DNA from: Amia ocellicauda
Taxonomy: Eukaryota; Chordata; Actinopteri; Amiiformes; Amiidae
Direction of reading: 5' to 3'
NCBI RefSeq assembly: GCF_036373705.1
Contig: NW_027102662.1
Span: 310,001 to 374,000, forward strand
DNA: 64,000 nt
Shown one piece after another: positions 43,725 to 55,062 of this stretch. The notes beneath the pieces were generated by a model. It was given only the letters and a program-made list of their open reading frames with translations. It did no database searches and was not told the DNA's origin. How positions within the stretch are numbered: position 1 is the stretch's first letter; the number at the start of each line of letters is the position of its first letter. The position numbers were made by a program, and so were the translations under genes.

Positions 43725-43842
43725 GTTGAAGAAGCGGGATGTTTCTGATGCTGAGAATTAAAGAGGTATTGCCTAAAAGCAGCGCGGGTTCTTAAATAGA
43801 GAGGAGAGTTTCGGGGCGTTGCCTTCAGAGGGGTGGGGGTAT
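43725..43842 (-). promoter_or_regulatory. Leader/promoter of the 236-aa gene (E3)
   Basis: Contains the TATTTAAG box (- strand) between ATG and inverted repeat. Confidence 0.4.
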
Positions 43843-44026
43843 TTATGGGTGGCCTTGATGTTCAGGGTTTTATGGGTGTACACTTTCTGACGGATATGAC
43901 GTAGGAATAATTAAGGAAATAACTCTACCTAAAATCACGCCCCCCAATTATGACGTAGGAATATTAATAAGCTTAGGGCATACGTCATAACAAATAGGCC
44001 GCGCCCAAAAAACCCTACTATCTACT
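43843..44026. repeat. Right terminal inverted repeat of E3
   Basis: 184 bp, the inverted partner of 27718-27902, with the same three CRE-like sites. Confidence 0.95.
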
Positions 44027-44032
44027 CTTATG
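44027..44032. repeat. Target-site duplication CTTATG (right of E3)
   Basis: Matches 27712-27717. Confidence 0.88.
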
Positions 44033-44321
44033 TAGTTGAAGGCGCAGTATAGCTCTCATAGTCTGGTGGTGACGGAAGACCACCAGCCGTTTGAACAAGC
44101 CATTCAGCATCACCTTGTTGGGTTAAGTGCAGGCACTGTCAGAGCGCAGGGCGTCCTGCCTTTGAAAGAGTTTCCGAAGTGTCCTGATGTGCCCTTTAGC
44201 AATGGAAAATAGGTCAGTGAAAATAGAAACCTTTATCTCACAGGCTGGCCCACGGGAAACGCCTGTGCGCGTTTTATCAGCCTGCTTCGATGGGAGGCAT
44301 TCGAAACGCCAGGACGGGTCG

Positions 44322-44394
44322 TTTTCCGTAGTGTAGTGGCTATCACGTTTGCCTCACACGCGAAAGGTCCCCGGTTTGAAACCGGGCGGAAACA
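44322..44394 (+). tRNA. tRNA-Val(CAC), probably degenerate
   Basis: 73 bases with anticodon CAC. First base T (mismatch 1-72) and T loop TTTGAAA instead of TTCGAAA, which removes the conserved C56 and weakens the B box. Probably a pseudogene. Confidence 0.6.
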
Positions 44395-44857
44395 ACCCGC
44401 GGTGCACGCGTGCCAGTGCCATGTTACCCGTCGCCATCTCTCTGCCCCAAGGCCGGCCGTCGTTTTCTCTTCCTCGGAGTGGCAAGAAATCCTGACCTTG
44501 AGAATAAACGATCGCAGAAGGGTAGCTTTGCGAGGCGCTGGAACTCACACTTTTAAAATCGATACATGTTGTAGCTGTTACAATACGACCGTAGCAGGAT
44601 CAGCGACATTGCTGTTACTCTTATGTAGTCGAAGGCGCAGTATAGCTCTGATAGTCTGGTGGTGACGGAGGACCTCCAGCCGTTTGAACAAGCCATTCAG
44701 CATCACCTTGTTGGGCTAAGTGCAGGCACTGTCAGAGCGCAGGGCGACCTGCCTTTGATAGAGTTTCCTAAGTGTCCCGAAATTGGTGCACTCAGAGCGT
44801 CCGTCCGTCGACAGGTTGAAATTGTAAACGCTGGTGTAGCCACTTTTAATTGAAATA

Positions 44858-44930
44858 TGATGATGATGATGATGATGTTGTTGTTCTTGTTCTTGTTGTT
44901 GTTGTTGTTCTTGTTTTTCTTGTTGTCGTC
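44858..44930. repeat. TGA/TTG/TTC microsatellite
   Basis: Compound microsatellite of the spacer unit. Confidence 0.9.
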
Positions 44931-45299
44931 GTGGTCGCCGTCATTATTATTGTTAAAGTAAAGCAGTAGTTAGATTTGTTGCTACCGTAAGGTGTAGAAG
45001 GCACAATAGCTCTGATAGTCTGGTGGTGAAGGAAGACCACCAGACGTTTGAACAAGCCATTCAGCATCACCTTGTTGGGTTAAGTGCAGGCACTGTCAGA
45101 GCGCAGGGCGTCCTGCCTTTAAAAGAGTTTCCGAAGTGTCCTGATGTGCCCTTTAGCAATGCCAAACAGGTCAGTGAAAATGGCATCCTTTCGCCGCACT
45201 TCAGACGCCATCTCACAGCCTAGCCGACCTGAAACACCTGAGCCCGTTTTACCAGCAGGCTTTAACGGTAACCATTTGAAGCAAGAGGCAGCGGTGTCA

Positions 45300-45372
45300 G
45301 TTTCCGTAGTGTAGCGGTTATCACGTTCGCCTAACGCGCGAAAGGTCCCCGGTTCGAAACCGGGCGGAAACA
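45300..45372 (+). tRNA. tRNA-Val(AAC)
   Basis: 73-base cloverleaf, fully paired, anticodon AAC, identical over the gene to the one at 9541. TTTT about 20 bases downstream. Likely functional. Confidence 0.92.
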
Positions 45373-45536
45373 GCCTACTGTGGGCTGGCCCTTTTCGTCA
45401 TTCTTGCCCTCGTGGTTCCCCGGAGGCGGTGGGTGTCTTTTCTTCATTGGAGTGCCCGCAATCGATGCACTCAGAGCGTCCGTCCGTCGACAGGTTGAAA
45501 TTGTAAACGCTGGTGTAGGCACTTTTAATTAAAATC

Positions 45537-45600
45537 TGATGATGATGATGATGATGATGTTGTTGTTGTTGTTCTTGTTGTTGTTGTTCTTGTTGTCATC
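45537..45600. repeat. TGA/TTG microsatellite
   Basis: Last microsatellite before E4, closely matching 9778-9840. Confidence 0.9.
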
Positions 45601-45669
45601 GTGGTCGCCGTCATTATTATTGTTAAAGTAAAGCAGTAGTTAGATTTGTTGCTACCGTAAGGTGTAGAA

Positions 45670-46243
45670 GACAACAGTTGGTATGGCGTGTGATATCAAA
45701 ACATTCAGAATACTTTTAACCTATATAATTTATAAGCTTTGTAAAATAAACCCAAATATATCTTTTGCGGGGATAAACGCTGTTCTGAGTAGTTTGTGAC
45801 TTGTTTAATACCAAACAAAGCATCGCTATAAAAAATAAAAAAAAATCACTGTAAAAGCGCTAGTTATTTTTGATCTTTATAGTTATTTTCTAGGCTCAGG
45901 TTGTTTTTTAGTGCTTATAAAGGCCTGAAATATTCTTAGTGGTTGTTGACTATAGGTCTTGATGTTTAAAAATGTTTTTTTGAGAGACCAAAAGGTTCTA
46001 ATAAAAGTTTAGAGTAGAGAGGAGAGAGATCGTCTCCATCTTGGTTTCTATTTGAAATTTGATGCAGTGTCATTTTATTGGTTGGTTTTGATATGTTAAT
46101 TGGTAACAGGGCGGCACAAAGGCCAGACCAGAACAATGCCTTACAAGCAGATCCGGCATGTGGCCATCAGTATAAGTATGAGGGTCTGGTCTTCAGCTCG
46201 ACAGACTCATACTGACCTTTCGATTTAAGACTAAAGATCAACA
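45670..46243. other. Left non-coding region and promoter of E4
   Basis: No gene seen. Contains an A-rich tract (about 45828-45845) and TATAAGTA at 46171-46178 before the ATG at 46244. Confidence 0.55.
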
Positions 46244-48284
46244 ATGTCCGGAAACAACATCAGCGATTCGATTTAAACGAGTTTTTAGGCAAGTCTTCAG
46301 ATTCTTTTCATTGACTCAGAGCGTGTTGTGTGCATGTATTGTAAATAAGGCTATAACATCTGTTTTAAGTTCTGTAAAATAATTTTTCAGCCAGTCAACA
46401 GGAGTTAATTCCCAACGCTGAGGAGATCATCTGGAACAACGACGGTAAGATTTTTGTGTTTGCGCTCATGGGTTCTTATGCATGGGTGTGTGTGGTTTGA
46501 AGCGGCTCATTAGAGTTATGAAAACGTTTTAATATATATTAATGCCGGTCTCTTTAATTACACAGAAACTATCGAAAGGCCTGTGATTAATGTCTCCGAG
46601 GATCGACCAAGAGAAGTGGTTGTCCCTAGACAGGCTGTCTGCCGACCGGGTAAGAACTAAACCCCTGTTTGTTTGTATAACGTTTCTGTAAGATGTTTGA
46701 GTCCAGTTTTGTTAATTTAAAAAAATTATCCTGTCTAACAGTATTAAGAAACGTGGTTCGAGACAACGAAAGGCCTTCCACATCGAGGGCTTGTTTCGTT
46801 TTACCTTCGAGAACCGTAACCTTTCAAGAATCTGAAAGGCCGTCAGCCCTGGTATCTGATAGCTGTGAGTATATATCTGCAGCCTGTAAGAGGTTAAAGC
46901 TTTTTATAAAGCGGTGTGGTTAAAGGTTAAACATGTCTCTTACCTTCACAGCGGTGCAAAAAGCTAAACCAGCCGAAAAACATAAGAAACGATTATTCTG
47001 TGGAGGTAAGTAAGATCTTTCAAACTTTAATGTTTTTAAAAGGGCTTTGTTTGCCCGTTGAGGGCTAATATTTAAGCGATGGGTGACCGTTTCCTGTAGG
47101 GCGGGGGGTTCTGGGAAAGATCTTTAGAAGTCCGGACAGGTCTATGCTTGTTTCTGGGGAACGTGTTTAGAAATGACCGATTGCCGTACCGTCTGGTTAG
47201 GAAGTAAAGCCGTCCGAAAGGGTTTAGTAAGTTGTTTGGCTTATCTCCCGCTATAATACTTCTGTTTTAAAGTGGTTGTAGGAAAAGGCTTGAAGGTGTT
47301 CATTGTATTTAATATTTAAACAGATCGTGAAAACGTTTGTGAAACAGGAAGTCCCGGGATCAGGAAGCGTTTACACTTGGAAGGTTCGTTTAAAAATGAA
47401 ATGTTGTTGTGTGTGTGTGTGTTTTATTAACAATATTACAGTTTTTAAAGAAACATTTAAGAAACAGTTTATTTACAGCGGCTTCTCTGTTTTAAATTTA
47501 TTATCAAGTCCTAATAAATATATTGTCTGTAAATAATAAGGCGTTGTAGTGAATGTCTAAGGCTATTTTCAAAGGTCTAAAAAAGCTAAAGGTTTTGAAT
47601 GTCCTGGACATGTTGTTTTAAGTTTGATTTCTGTCGCCGTTTAAAGATGTAAATGTAATGTATATTTTTATTCTTCCCAAGACTCTTGGGATAGTCATTC
47701 TGTGAATGAGCTATTGAGGACAATTACCCCGTCTAAGTGGGATCAAACATCTTTCCCGGTGAGATCACCGAGAGGATCCCCCACGGTGGTCTTGGAGACC
47801 CCCCAACATCTACTCAGGCCACAGCCTTCTGGGGGTAATTCAACACCCCAGATTCAGCCCGCCGCATTGTCGGGCGGAACAAATACAGGCATCCAACAAC
47901 CTCAGGGGTCGCCGTCAGTCAGGGCTGACACACCACCCAACGACGGCCTAGTTTCAACATCGTCCCCCCAGACCCGTTTCTAGGCTACCGAAACGCGGAA
48001 CAGTAACCCCGCGCTTGGCCAGGGTGTCACCGCAAAGGCCTTCTTGGTCTCCGTCCATGAGTATACACTCGCTCCTTGCCTCCTTCGACCGAGATTTACC
48101 GGAGCGACCATCCTTTGAAGCTGAGCCAGGCCACCAGCCCCCGGAGCTACTTCCTGAAGGTCGGCATGAGTTGCTACATACTTTGTTACAAAATCAAAGA
48201 CTTGTGTTACTGGGGCAAAACCTGGTGATAGAGAGCCAAAACACCCTTATTAATACCCTTACTAACGAATTGTACCGTATTTAA
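46244..48284 (+). pseudogene. Multi-exon regulatory gene, E4 copy
   Basis: E4 copy of the gene at 10485-12525, with the same exon-like blocks; broken. Confidence 0.5.
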
Positions 48285-48467
48285 TGTTTTAATAGACACA
48301 AAACGCCTTACTATTGTGGGTTGTTGGAAAAATAAAAAATAAATTAAAAAATGTCCTGACTTGGTAAAAGAACTCACAAACTAAAGGATTATGAACAAGC
48401 TAGGGCCCCAAAAAGACCTTCCCGAGAGAACATCCCCGGCCCTGTTGTGAACTCCTCTGATGTCCCA

Positions 48468-49265
48468 ATGAACCTGGAACTATTACAAATGATAAATGAT
48501 TTAAATAACCCCCAATTACCACCGATAGAATGTGAATTAACAGACTTACCGGTGAACCCCGACCTGTTACAGATGGTCAATGATCTAAATAACCACCTCC
48601 CACCGGTAGCGCTTATAGAGGTTCACCCCCTAGTTCACCCCGATTTGTTTGAAATGGTGGAGGCTTTGGAGGAGCTACCCCGACCAAATTCTGCCCCTAT
48701 TATAAATGATTTGAGACAATTAGAACACAGGATGGCGGCATAAGCAGCCATCACTATAGAGGAGGGTCTTGACATTAACCGGTTGGATATCTTTGAAGGA
48801 CTTTTACAGGCTTTAAATGAGCCTCCTCAAAAAGGGGGTTTTGTAGATGTCAGCAGTGGGGGTGTTCGGAATGTGGAGGGTTCTGAGACTGATAAGGCTG
48901 TGGAGGACATGCTCTGTGAGAATGTAGGGGGTGAAGGCTTTGTTCAAAATGATGATGTGTCCAAGAGTACCAGTGATCCCGTGATTATAGATAGACCGGC
49001 CTATAACAATTTTGAAATGATTCAGCGTTTTACTTTTGCAGAACTTTTAAATTGTGACAATTATGCAGAAATATTTGTCAACATACACGAGGCCTTGCAG
49101 AAAATGCTTGAACAGGTTGCTGAAAGGGTCAGACCTCGAGATGTTGTACAGTTAGAACTCAGAGGGGATGCTTTGTTTAGCAACCTATCTGCAATGCTGA
49201 GTGGAGATAATTTAGATGTCTGGCTAAAATCGAAGCGTTATTGCAAAGTAACGCAGCCATCTTAG
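48468..49265 (+). pseudogene. Acidic protein with triplicated motif, E4 copy
   Basis: E4 copy of 12709-13506; motif repeats intact, but the copy is broken. Confidence 0.45.
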
Positions 49266-52200
49266 CTGATGAAAGTCTGTCTCTGGTAATGAATGTGGTT
49301 CGTAACCCTGAGGGTGGGGCGCTTAGAAGACTGTCGAAATGCTTGAAGAACGACATAATTAGGACCAAGCTCAGGCAATTAGTGGTGAGTTCCAGTGGGG
49401 ACAATAAGCTCTGTTTTGCTTACAGTTTAATAAAACTACTCACCCCCGACATGCCTGAACCCCAAGCTCTGCAAGAGGCTTTAATGCTTCATCAGAGGGC
49501 CGGCTTAAACTCTCAACAGATGGTTGCCTTTTCAGACATTACCAAGTTTGAGGAGTTGTTGTCTTTAAAAATTGTTGTGTGGTACCGTTGTGAGGTAAAG
49601 GAAGTATTTGTTCAATTTCAGACACATCCTGAAACCCATACACAGACACTGTTTCTCTTCCTAGGTGATAGACATTAATTTGGAATAAAGAGTTTGACGG
49701 CTTTTTTGGGTTGTTCGTATGTTTGTCATTGGTGTTATAAGGCCTTCAATGATAAGCTTAAGCACCGCTGTGACGGTTACTGTAACGTCTGTTTCAATCC
49801 GCAATGTCGTAAGGGTTTGGCCCCTACCATCCGATGTAAAGATTGCTTAAGGATTTGTCTCTCAGCGTTCTGTTTTTCCGAGCATAAGGTACAGAGGGCC
49901 GCTGCTGAGGGGGTTAAAAAACGGAGTTATTGTGATCAAACTAAATATTGCCCGCAGTGTTGCCTCCAGTACCGTTTTCATGAGGTTAAACCACACAAAT
50001 GTCTGGAGCCGAGATGCAGGATCTGTAATGCTGATTTAACCCCGGGGTCCGAACACCAGTGCTTTATTCAGCCGGTTAAAAAGGAGCCGCCGCACAACCG
50101 GTATGTCTTTTTTGCTTTTGAATGCCGGCAAGAAAACGGGGTCCACGTTGCTAATTATATACACTGTATTGACATGTTGGATCGTGAGTGGTCAGCTAGC
50201 GGTGAGAGTTGTGTCAGGGATTTCTTTACGCGGTATCGCGGTCCAAAATACCTCAATTACACATTTATTGCCCACAATGCTAAGGGTTATGATTCTTACA
50301 TTTTGATGAAGTATCTGGTGGAAAATGGGGTGACCCCAAAAATAATAGCTCAGGGTAGCAAGATCATGTGTTTCACCGACGAAGCTTTCAACTAACGTTA
50401 CATAGACTCGTTAAATTTCCTCCCCATGAAATTGAGCGCTTTGCCTAAGGCTCTGGGTTTTGAGGCTCAGAAGAAAGGTTGGTTCTGCCATTTTTTTAAT
50501 ACTAAGGACACTCAAAATTATCGAGGGTCCTACCCGCCCGCCTCTTATTATGGGGTTGATACTATGATGTCTCATGAGAGGGAGGAATTCTTTAAATGGT
50601 ACAATACGGTTAAGTGAGGTGTTTTTGATTTCCGAGAAGAGATGGCCGCTTATTGTAAAAATGATGTGGTGATCCTTAAAGAAGCCTGTGTGCGTTTCCG
50701 CGCCGAGGTTATCAACACATCGGGTCTCGACCCTTTGCAAAGTGTGACCATAGTGTCTCTCTGCATGAAAATGTATCGGTCCAATTTCTTGCAGAGAAAC
50801 ACTATAGCGGTCACCACTTCTGACAACTATCGTGCTAGACAAAATAACTTTTCGACTGTCTCCATACAGTGGCTGGAATACCTGAGTGCCCGGGATAACA
50901 TATTCATCAGACATGCTTTAAATCAAGGGGAAGTCAAAATGGGGCCTTACTACTTAGACGGTTTTAGCGACGTGTTCGGGCGGCGTACCGCTTATGAGTT
51001 TGCTGGTTGTATTTACCATGGCTGTCCTCAGTGCTTCGACCCAAACACCTTTAACCCCGAATCACAAAAACTCTGCGGTGATATCTACTATGATTTCCAG
51101 GAACGAATTGAAACTTTAAAAAACACCTATGGTTTGAACGTGCTGGTGATTTGGGAACACGAGTGGACGACCCTGAAGCAACAGGATGCGGGGGTACAAC
51201 GGTTTATGGAAACCTTGGACTTTCCTGAATGTCTAGAGCCCCGGGATGCGTTATTTGGGGGTCGTACCAATGCCCTCTGTTTACATTATGAGGTAAAGGA
51301 GGGTGAGAGAGTAGATTACTATGATTTCACCAGTCTGTACCCTTATGTCAACAAGACCAAAATGTACCCGGTGGGGCGTCCAACCATTGTTTATCGTGAA
51401 TTTCTCGAAATCGGACATTACTTTGGTTTGATCAAAGTCACCATGTACCCTCCTCCGTGTTGCCTTACAGGTGTTCGGGAAAATTGATGTTCCCTCTGTG
51501 TAGAACGTGTGTGGAAACTGAAAATCAAACTACCTCTTGTCTGCACAGTGATGAAGAGAGAGCGCTGACGGGTGTCTAGTGTAACATTGAGCTTGACAAG
51601 GCGGTGGAGAAAGGTTACAGAGTCGGTAAGGTGCATGAGGTTTGGCATTTTTCTGAAAAATCTGATACTCTTTTTGCTGATTACATTATGACCCATCTGA
51701 AAGGGAAACAGGAGGCATTGGGCTATCCCTCATGGTGTGTTGACTCCGCGGCCAAAGAGCGATACGTTCAGCAATATTTTGAAAAGGAAGGGATCCGTCT
51801 AGAGCCGGGGAACATAACTGTAAACCCCGCCAAGAGACAAATGTCCAAACTGATTTTAAACAGTCTGTGGGGTAAGTTTGGGGAAAGAAATTACCGTCTA
51901 AACACAACCTTGATTAAAACCCCTGAACAGTTTATAGAATTTATGTTTTCCAAACAACATGCAGTATCACACTTTCAATTCTTAAATGACCACGTGGCAC
52001 AGGTCCAGTGGAGGGCCCCTAAAGATTTCCCCACCAAACAGGGGAACGTTAATGTTTTCATAGCGGTTTTTACCACGGCTTACGCCCGGGTTGAACTGTA
52101 CAACTTAATGGATCAGTTGCAGGAACGCACGCTCTATCATGATACTGACTCTGTAATCTTTGTCACCAGGCCAGGGGATTGGGTCCCTCCCCTCGGGGAC

Positions 52201-52563
52201 TACCTTGGGGAGTTAACGAGCGAACTAGATCCTCAGGACCACATAGTGGAGTTTGTTTCAGGGGGTCCTAAGACTTACGCATACAGAACGGCTGCGGGTA
52301 AGACCTGTATGAAAGTTAAGGGTTTCACTCTGAACCATTGTAACAACAAGCTCATTAACATCAAGTCTCTGACGACCCTGGTAGAAAGTTTTGTAACCGA
52401 GAAAGACGCGCCTCCTCGTGAGATTATTACAGCCGGAAATCAGATCTATCGCAATAAAAAGGGGTACACGTTGGAAAATAGATCACTAAACAAACGATTC
52501 AGGGTGGTGTACAATAAAAGAGTGTTGAAGACTGATTATACCACTCTGCCTTATGGATATTAG
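49241..52563 (+). pseudogene. POLB: DNA polymerase B, E4 copy
   Basis: E4 copy of the polymerase described at 32149-35486. The Cys/His-rich N-terminal module and the exonuclease-like region are well preserved (49694-50395), and the palm motifs NSLWGKFGER and DTDSVIF are present. About five breaks. Confidence 0.88.
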
Positions 52564-53224
52564 CGGTGGTTTTGATAACAGATTTCAACACCCTTTCTCC
52601 TGTATTATAGCCGGTCCCTCCAATTCGGGGAAGAGCTATCTTATAAAGAACATCATAGAAGATGTGGACGCAACCGTGTCCCAAGCTCTTGACAACATAG
52701 TGTGGTGTTACTCTTGCTGGCAACCTCTCTACGATGATTTGGCTTCGAAAAAAAATAATCTGAAATTTGTGCAAGGTCTCCCCGCCTCGTTGTGTGACGA
52801 TGACTTGTTCCCGCCCGGTCAAACTAATCTAGTGATCCTTGATGACCTGATGGAGCAGGCCGGTGACAACAGTGAAGTGGAAAAAGCTTTCACAAAGTAC
52901 ACTCATCATAGGAAGTTAAGTATTATTTATTTAGTTCAAAATCTATTTTTTCAAGGTAAAAAAAGCCGCACTATTAATTTAAATGCCAATTATATAATTC
53001 TTTTTAAAAACCCCAGAGATAAACTACAGGTCACCGTCTTGGCTCGTCAAATGTACCCTAACCAGACCAAGTTCTTTTTGGAGGCATTTGAGGATGCCAC
53101 CAAAAAACCCTACGGGTACTTGATTGCGGACTTAAAAGCACAAACCCCAGAAGACTTTCGCCTCAGAACAGGTTTGTGCCCGCCCGATTGGCCGGCAGTG
53201 TATGTGCTAAAGAAAAGGAAATAA
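52553..53224 (+). CDS. ATP: Genome-packaging ATPase (A32/FtsK-like)
   Basis: 223 aa. Walker A GPSNSGKS at residues 21-28 and Walker B NLVILDDL at 92-99, followed by a conserved Gln (IYLVQN, about 125-130) as sensor. This is the HerA/FtsK-type ATPase that pumps DNA into the capsid in Polintons and related viruses. Length is normal for the family. Its ATG lies inside the last codons of the polymerase (11-base overlap), and the small basic gene follows after 6 bases, so the three are probably co-expressed. Open here. Confidence 0.92.
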   Translation: MDISGGFDNRFQHPFSCIIAGPSNSGKSYLIKNIIEDVDATVSQALDNIVWCYSCWQPLYDDLASKKNNLKFVQGLPASLCDDDLFPPGQTNLVILDDLMEQAGDNSEVEKAFTKYTHHRKLSIIYLVQNLFFQGKKSRTINLNANYIILFKNPRDKLQVTVLARQMYPNQTKFFLEAFEDATKKPYGYLIADLKAQTPEDFRLRTGLCPPDWPAVYVLKKRK

Positions 53225-53230
53225 ATAAGA

Positions 53231-53566
53231 ATGTCTGTTCGGATTAAAAGAAATCTGCCGCTTTTGCAAATGTTATTTGAGGGGAGCCCGCGCCATAGGA
53301 AAGCTGTGCTGGCAGGGGCCCCCTCGGATTTGATCGAGACCCTGTGTGAAATAGCTTTTAACATCTTACGCGGTAATATACCCCTAACCCCTTCTCAACA
53401 TTCTAAACTCAAAAAACAAAAAGCGGTTATCAAGATCATCGCTAATAAGAAGTATTCTATTAAAAGAAAAAGAAAGAAGATTAATCAAACCGGGGGTTTT
53501 ATAGGACCGCTGTTGAGCATAGCCGTGCCTTTCCTAACCAGTCTTCTAGCTTCCAGAGTGGGTTAA
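53231..53566 (+). CDS. Small basic protein, E4 copy
   Basis: 111-aa open frame nearly identical to 17460-17795. Confidence 0.6.
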   Translation: MSVRIKRNLPLLQMLFEGSPRHRKAVLAGAPSDLIETLCEIAFNILRGNIPLTPSQHSKLKKQKAVIKIIANKKYSIKRKRKKINQTGGFIGPLLSIAVPFLTSLLASRVG

Positions 53567-53568
53567 TA

Positions 53569-54219
53569 ATGGAATATGCTCAGAAAATGTTTTTGATCCC
53601 TCAGGAGCAGCTTGAGAAACTGAGAAAAAATGTTGTCGGGCCAGAGCCCATTAGACAAACGGCCGAAAACAACCTGGACTCTGAAATGAAAGCTATACAG
53701 GCCAGGGCCGATTTAAATCAGTATTCCAAAGCCCAGTTGTATACCAACACGTTACAGCGCTACCTCCGTCTGGTTAGACAGGGTGAAAAAGATCAAAACA
53801 TTTTAACTTTAACCATGGCCTATCAAGAAAATGGTTCTGGGGCTGATGCGGGGGGTACGGTTGATAAAGATGTTGCGGTGACCGAACCTGTTGAGAGTTC
53901 AGAGGGAGATGTTGTAACGGATGTTTTGAGAAACATGCCGGCCAGAAGCAAAAGACATGCACAATATATCCTGCACAAAATGGTTCAGAAACCGCGGGTA
54001 ACTGCTTGGAATGAACAGGGTGAATTTGTTTTTAAAGGACAACTGATCAAAGGTTCACACATGTTTGATTTGTTGAAGAGTGTCACTAGCACTAATAAGG
54101 TACCCGATAGTCGCCGACCTGTAGGCTGGAATGCTTACCTACAGGCGATGGCCTGTCTGAACATGCCCCAATCAACAGTTCCTAACCAGGAAACGCTACA
54201 AAAAATCCGCCCCTTGTAA
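53569..54219 (+). CDS. Conserved Polinton protein of unknown function
   Basis: 216-aa open frame; sister copies suggest a family end slightly further on (...IHRWEAY, 54313). The N-terminal half is helical and charged (about 10-75), the middle is an acidic Gly/Ser/Val linker (about 85-120), and the C-terminal part (about 125-216) is compact. Similar proteins follow the ATPase in other animal Polintons, as far as I recall, and may be virion-associated. No catalytic motif seen. It starts 2 bases after the stop of the small basic gene. Confidence 0.6.
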   Translation: MEYAQKMFLIPQEQLEKLRKNVVGPEPIRQTAENNLDSEMKAIQARADLNQYSKAQLYTNTLQRYLRLVRQGEKDQNILTLTMAYQENGSGADAGGTVDKDVAVTEPVESSEGDVVTDVLRNMPARSKRHAQYILHKMVQKPRVTAWNEQGEFVFKGQLIKGSHMFDLLKSVTSTNKVPDSRRPVGWNAYLQAMACLNMPQSTVPNQETLQKIRPL

Positions 54220-54315
54220 AGAGGTGGAGCCTGATCTGACTCCGATATCTCATTACTCTGACCGTGCTGAGCGACCATCCTCAGGATCTATCCATCGTTG
54301 GGAAGCTTATTAATA

Positions 54316-55062
54316 TCATGTTTTTATTTGTCTCCCCTGTAAATAATGACCCGACAAACAATTTTTTTTTTTTTTTTTTTTTTCAAATGTTGTACATTTA
54401 TTTATACCATAACCCCTGCTTTGTATAAGAATTGTGTTGAATAAAAACAAAACTAATGATTCAAAGGCTGTTTTCATTATTTTTTCACCATAACACGCAT
54501 GACATGTTTTAAAATCCTCACAAGAACACCCCATCTGTATACATGGCTGGCTAGGGTCGTAAGTCATTGTGTTATAAGGGGGGGTCCACAGTGTACTGAC
54601 AAACTCTGCCACTTTTTTATAATTTTGGCCTAAATCCTCACTGTACAAGGCCATAATATCGGGGTATGACCTTCCTTTAGATCTATGATATAAGAAAAAC
54701 ACACAGTGTTGACCACAAGTGAAGGTCTGAAGACTTTGTACTTGACGACCGCTGTAAATGGTTTCTTGACAGTTGTTGAGCAGAAAGTTATTTATCTTCC
54801 GAGGGAAAGGTCTGAAATCCGGGGGGTTTGCATAGGAATCAAAAAATTCACCACGGTGGTCCTCCCTTAGATAAATAGCCAGCCAATGTTCTCCGGGCAT
54901 ATTTTTAGGGTGTGTGTTGATTATGTACATTGCTGGTAAATTCTTGATCTTAAATTTAGGCAGCTGATCGCAGGCGTAGACTCCTTGAAACAGTTTCCGT
55001 GAGCCGGCCAGGGCATTCATGATGTGGTTGAGCTCTCTGGTGTTCATTTTAATAATAATCAT
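54316..55062 (-). CDS. PRO: Adenain-like protease, E4 copy
   Basis: Open frame with all catalytic motifs of 205-777. The frame runs further at its C-terminus than in the sister copies, into the poly(A) signal region. Confidence 0.8.
   Translation of the reverse strand: MIIIKMNTRELNHIMNALAGSRKLFQGVYACDQLPKFKIKNLPAMYIINTHPKNMPGEHWLAIYLREDHRGEFFDSYANPPDFRPFPRKINNFLLNNCQETIYSGRQVQSLQTFTCGQHCVFFLYHRSKGRSYPDIMALYSEDLGQNYKKVAEFVSTLWTPPYNTMTYDPSQPCIQMGCSCEDFKTCHACYGEKIMKTAFESLVLFLFNTILIQSRGYGINKCTTFEKKKKKKNCLSGHYLQGRQIKT
54362..54445. terminator. Poly(T) tract and crossed poly(A) signals (E4)
   Basis: T22 run (54362-54383), - strand AATAAA (54397-54402) and + strand AATAAA (54440-54445). Confidence 0.5.

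Larger units (their letters stand above)
27718..44026. mobile_element. Polinton/Maverick copy E3, nearly whole
   Basis: 16,309-bp Polinton with both terminal inverted repeats (185 and 184 bp, differing at about five positions) and a matching CTTATG duplication on each side. All family genes are present: polymerase B, integrase, ATPase, protease, major and minor capsid proteins, core proteins and accessory genes. It looks nearly whole, with about five breaks. The two inverted repeats are about 97% alike, which suggests a young insertion unless gene conversion has kept them alike. Confidence 0.96.
44027..45669. repeat. Spacer 3: tandem tRNA-Val repeat units
   Basis: 1.64 kb; shortest spacer. 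Two tRNA-Val loci (44322, 45300), two microsatellites, and an empty target site at 44620-44625. Shares a marker (CTCATAG near 44055) with spacer 1 that spacer 2 lacks. No protein gene. Confidence 0.88.
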
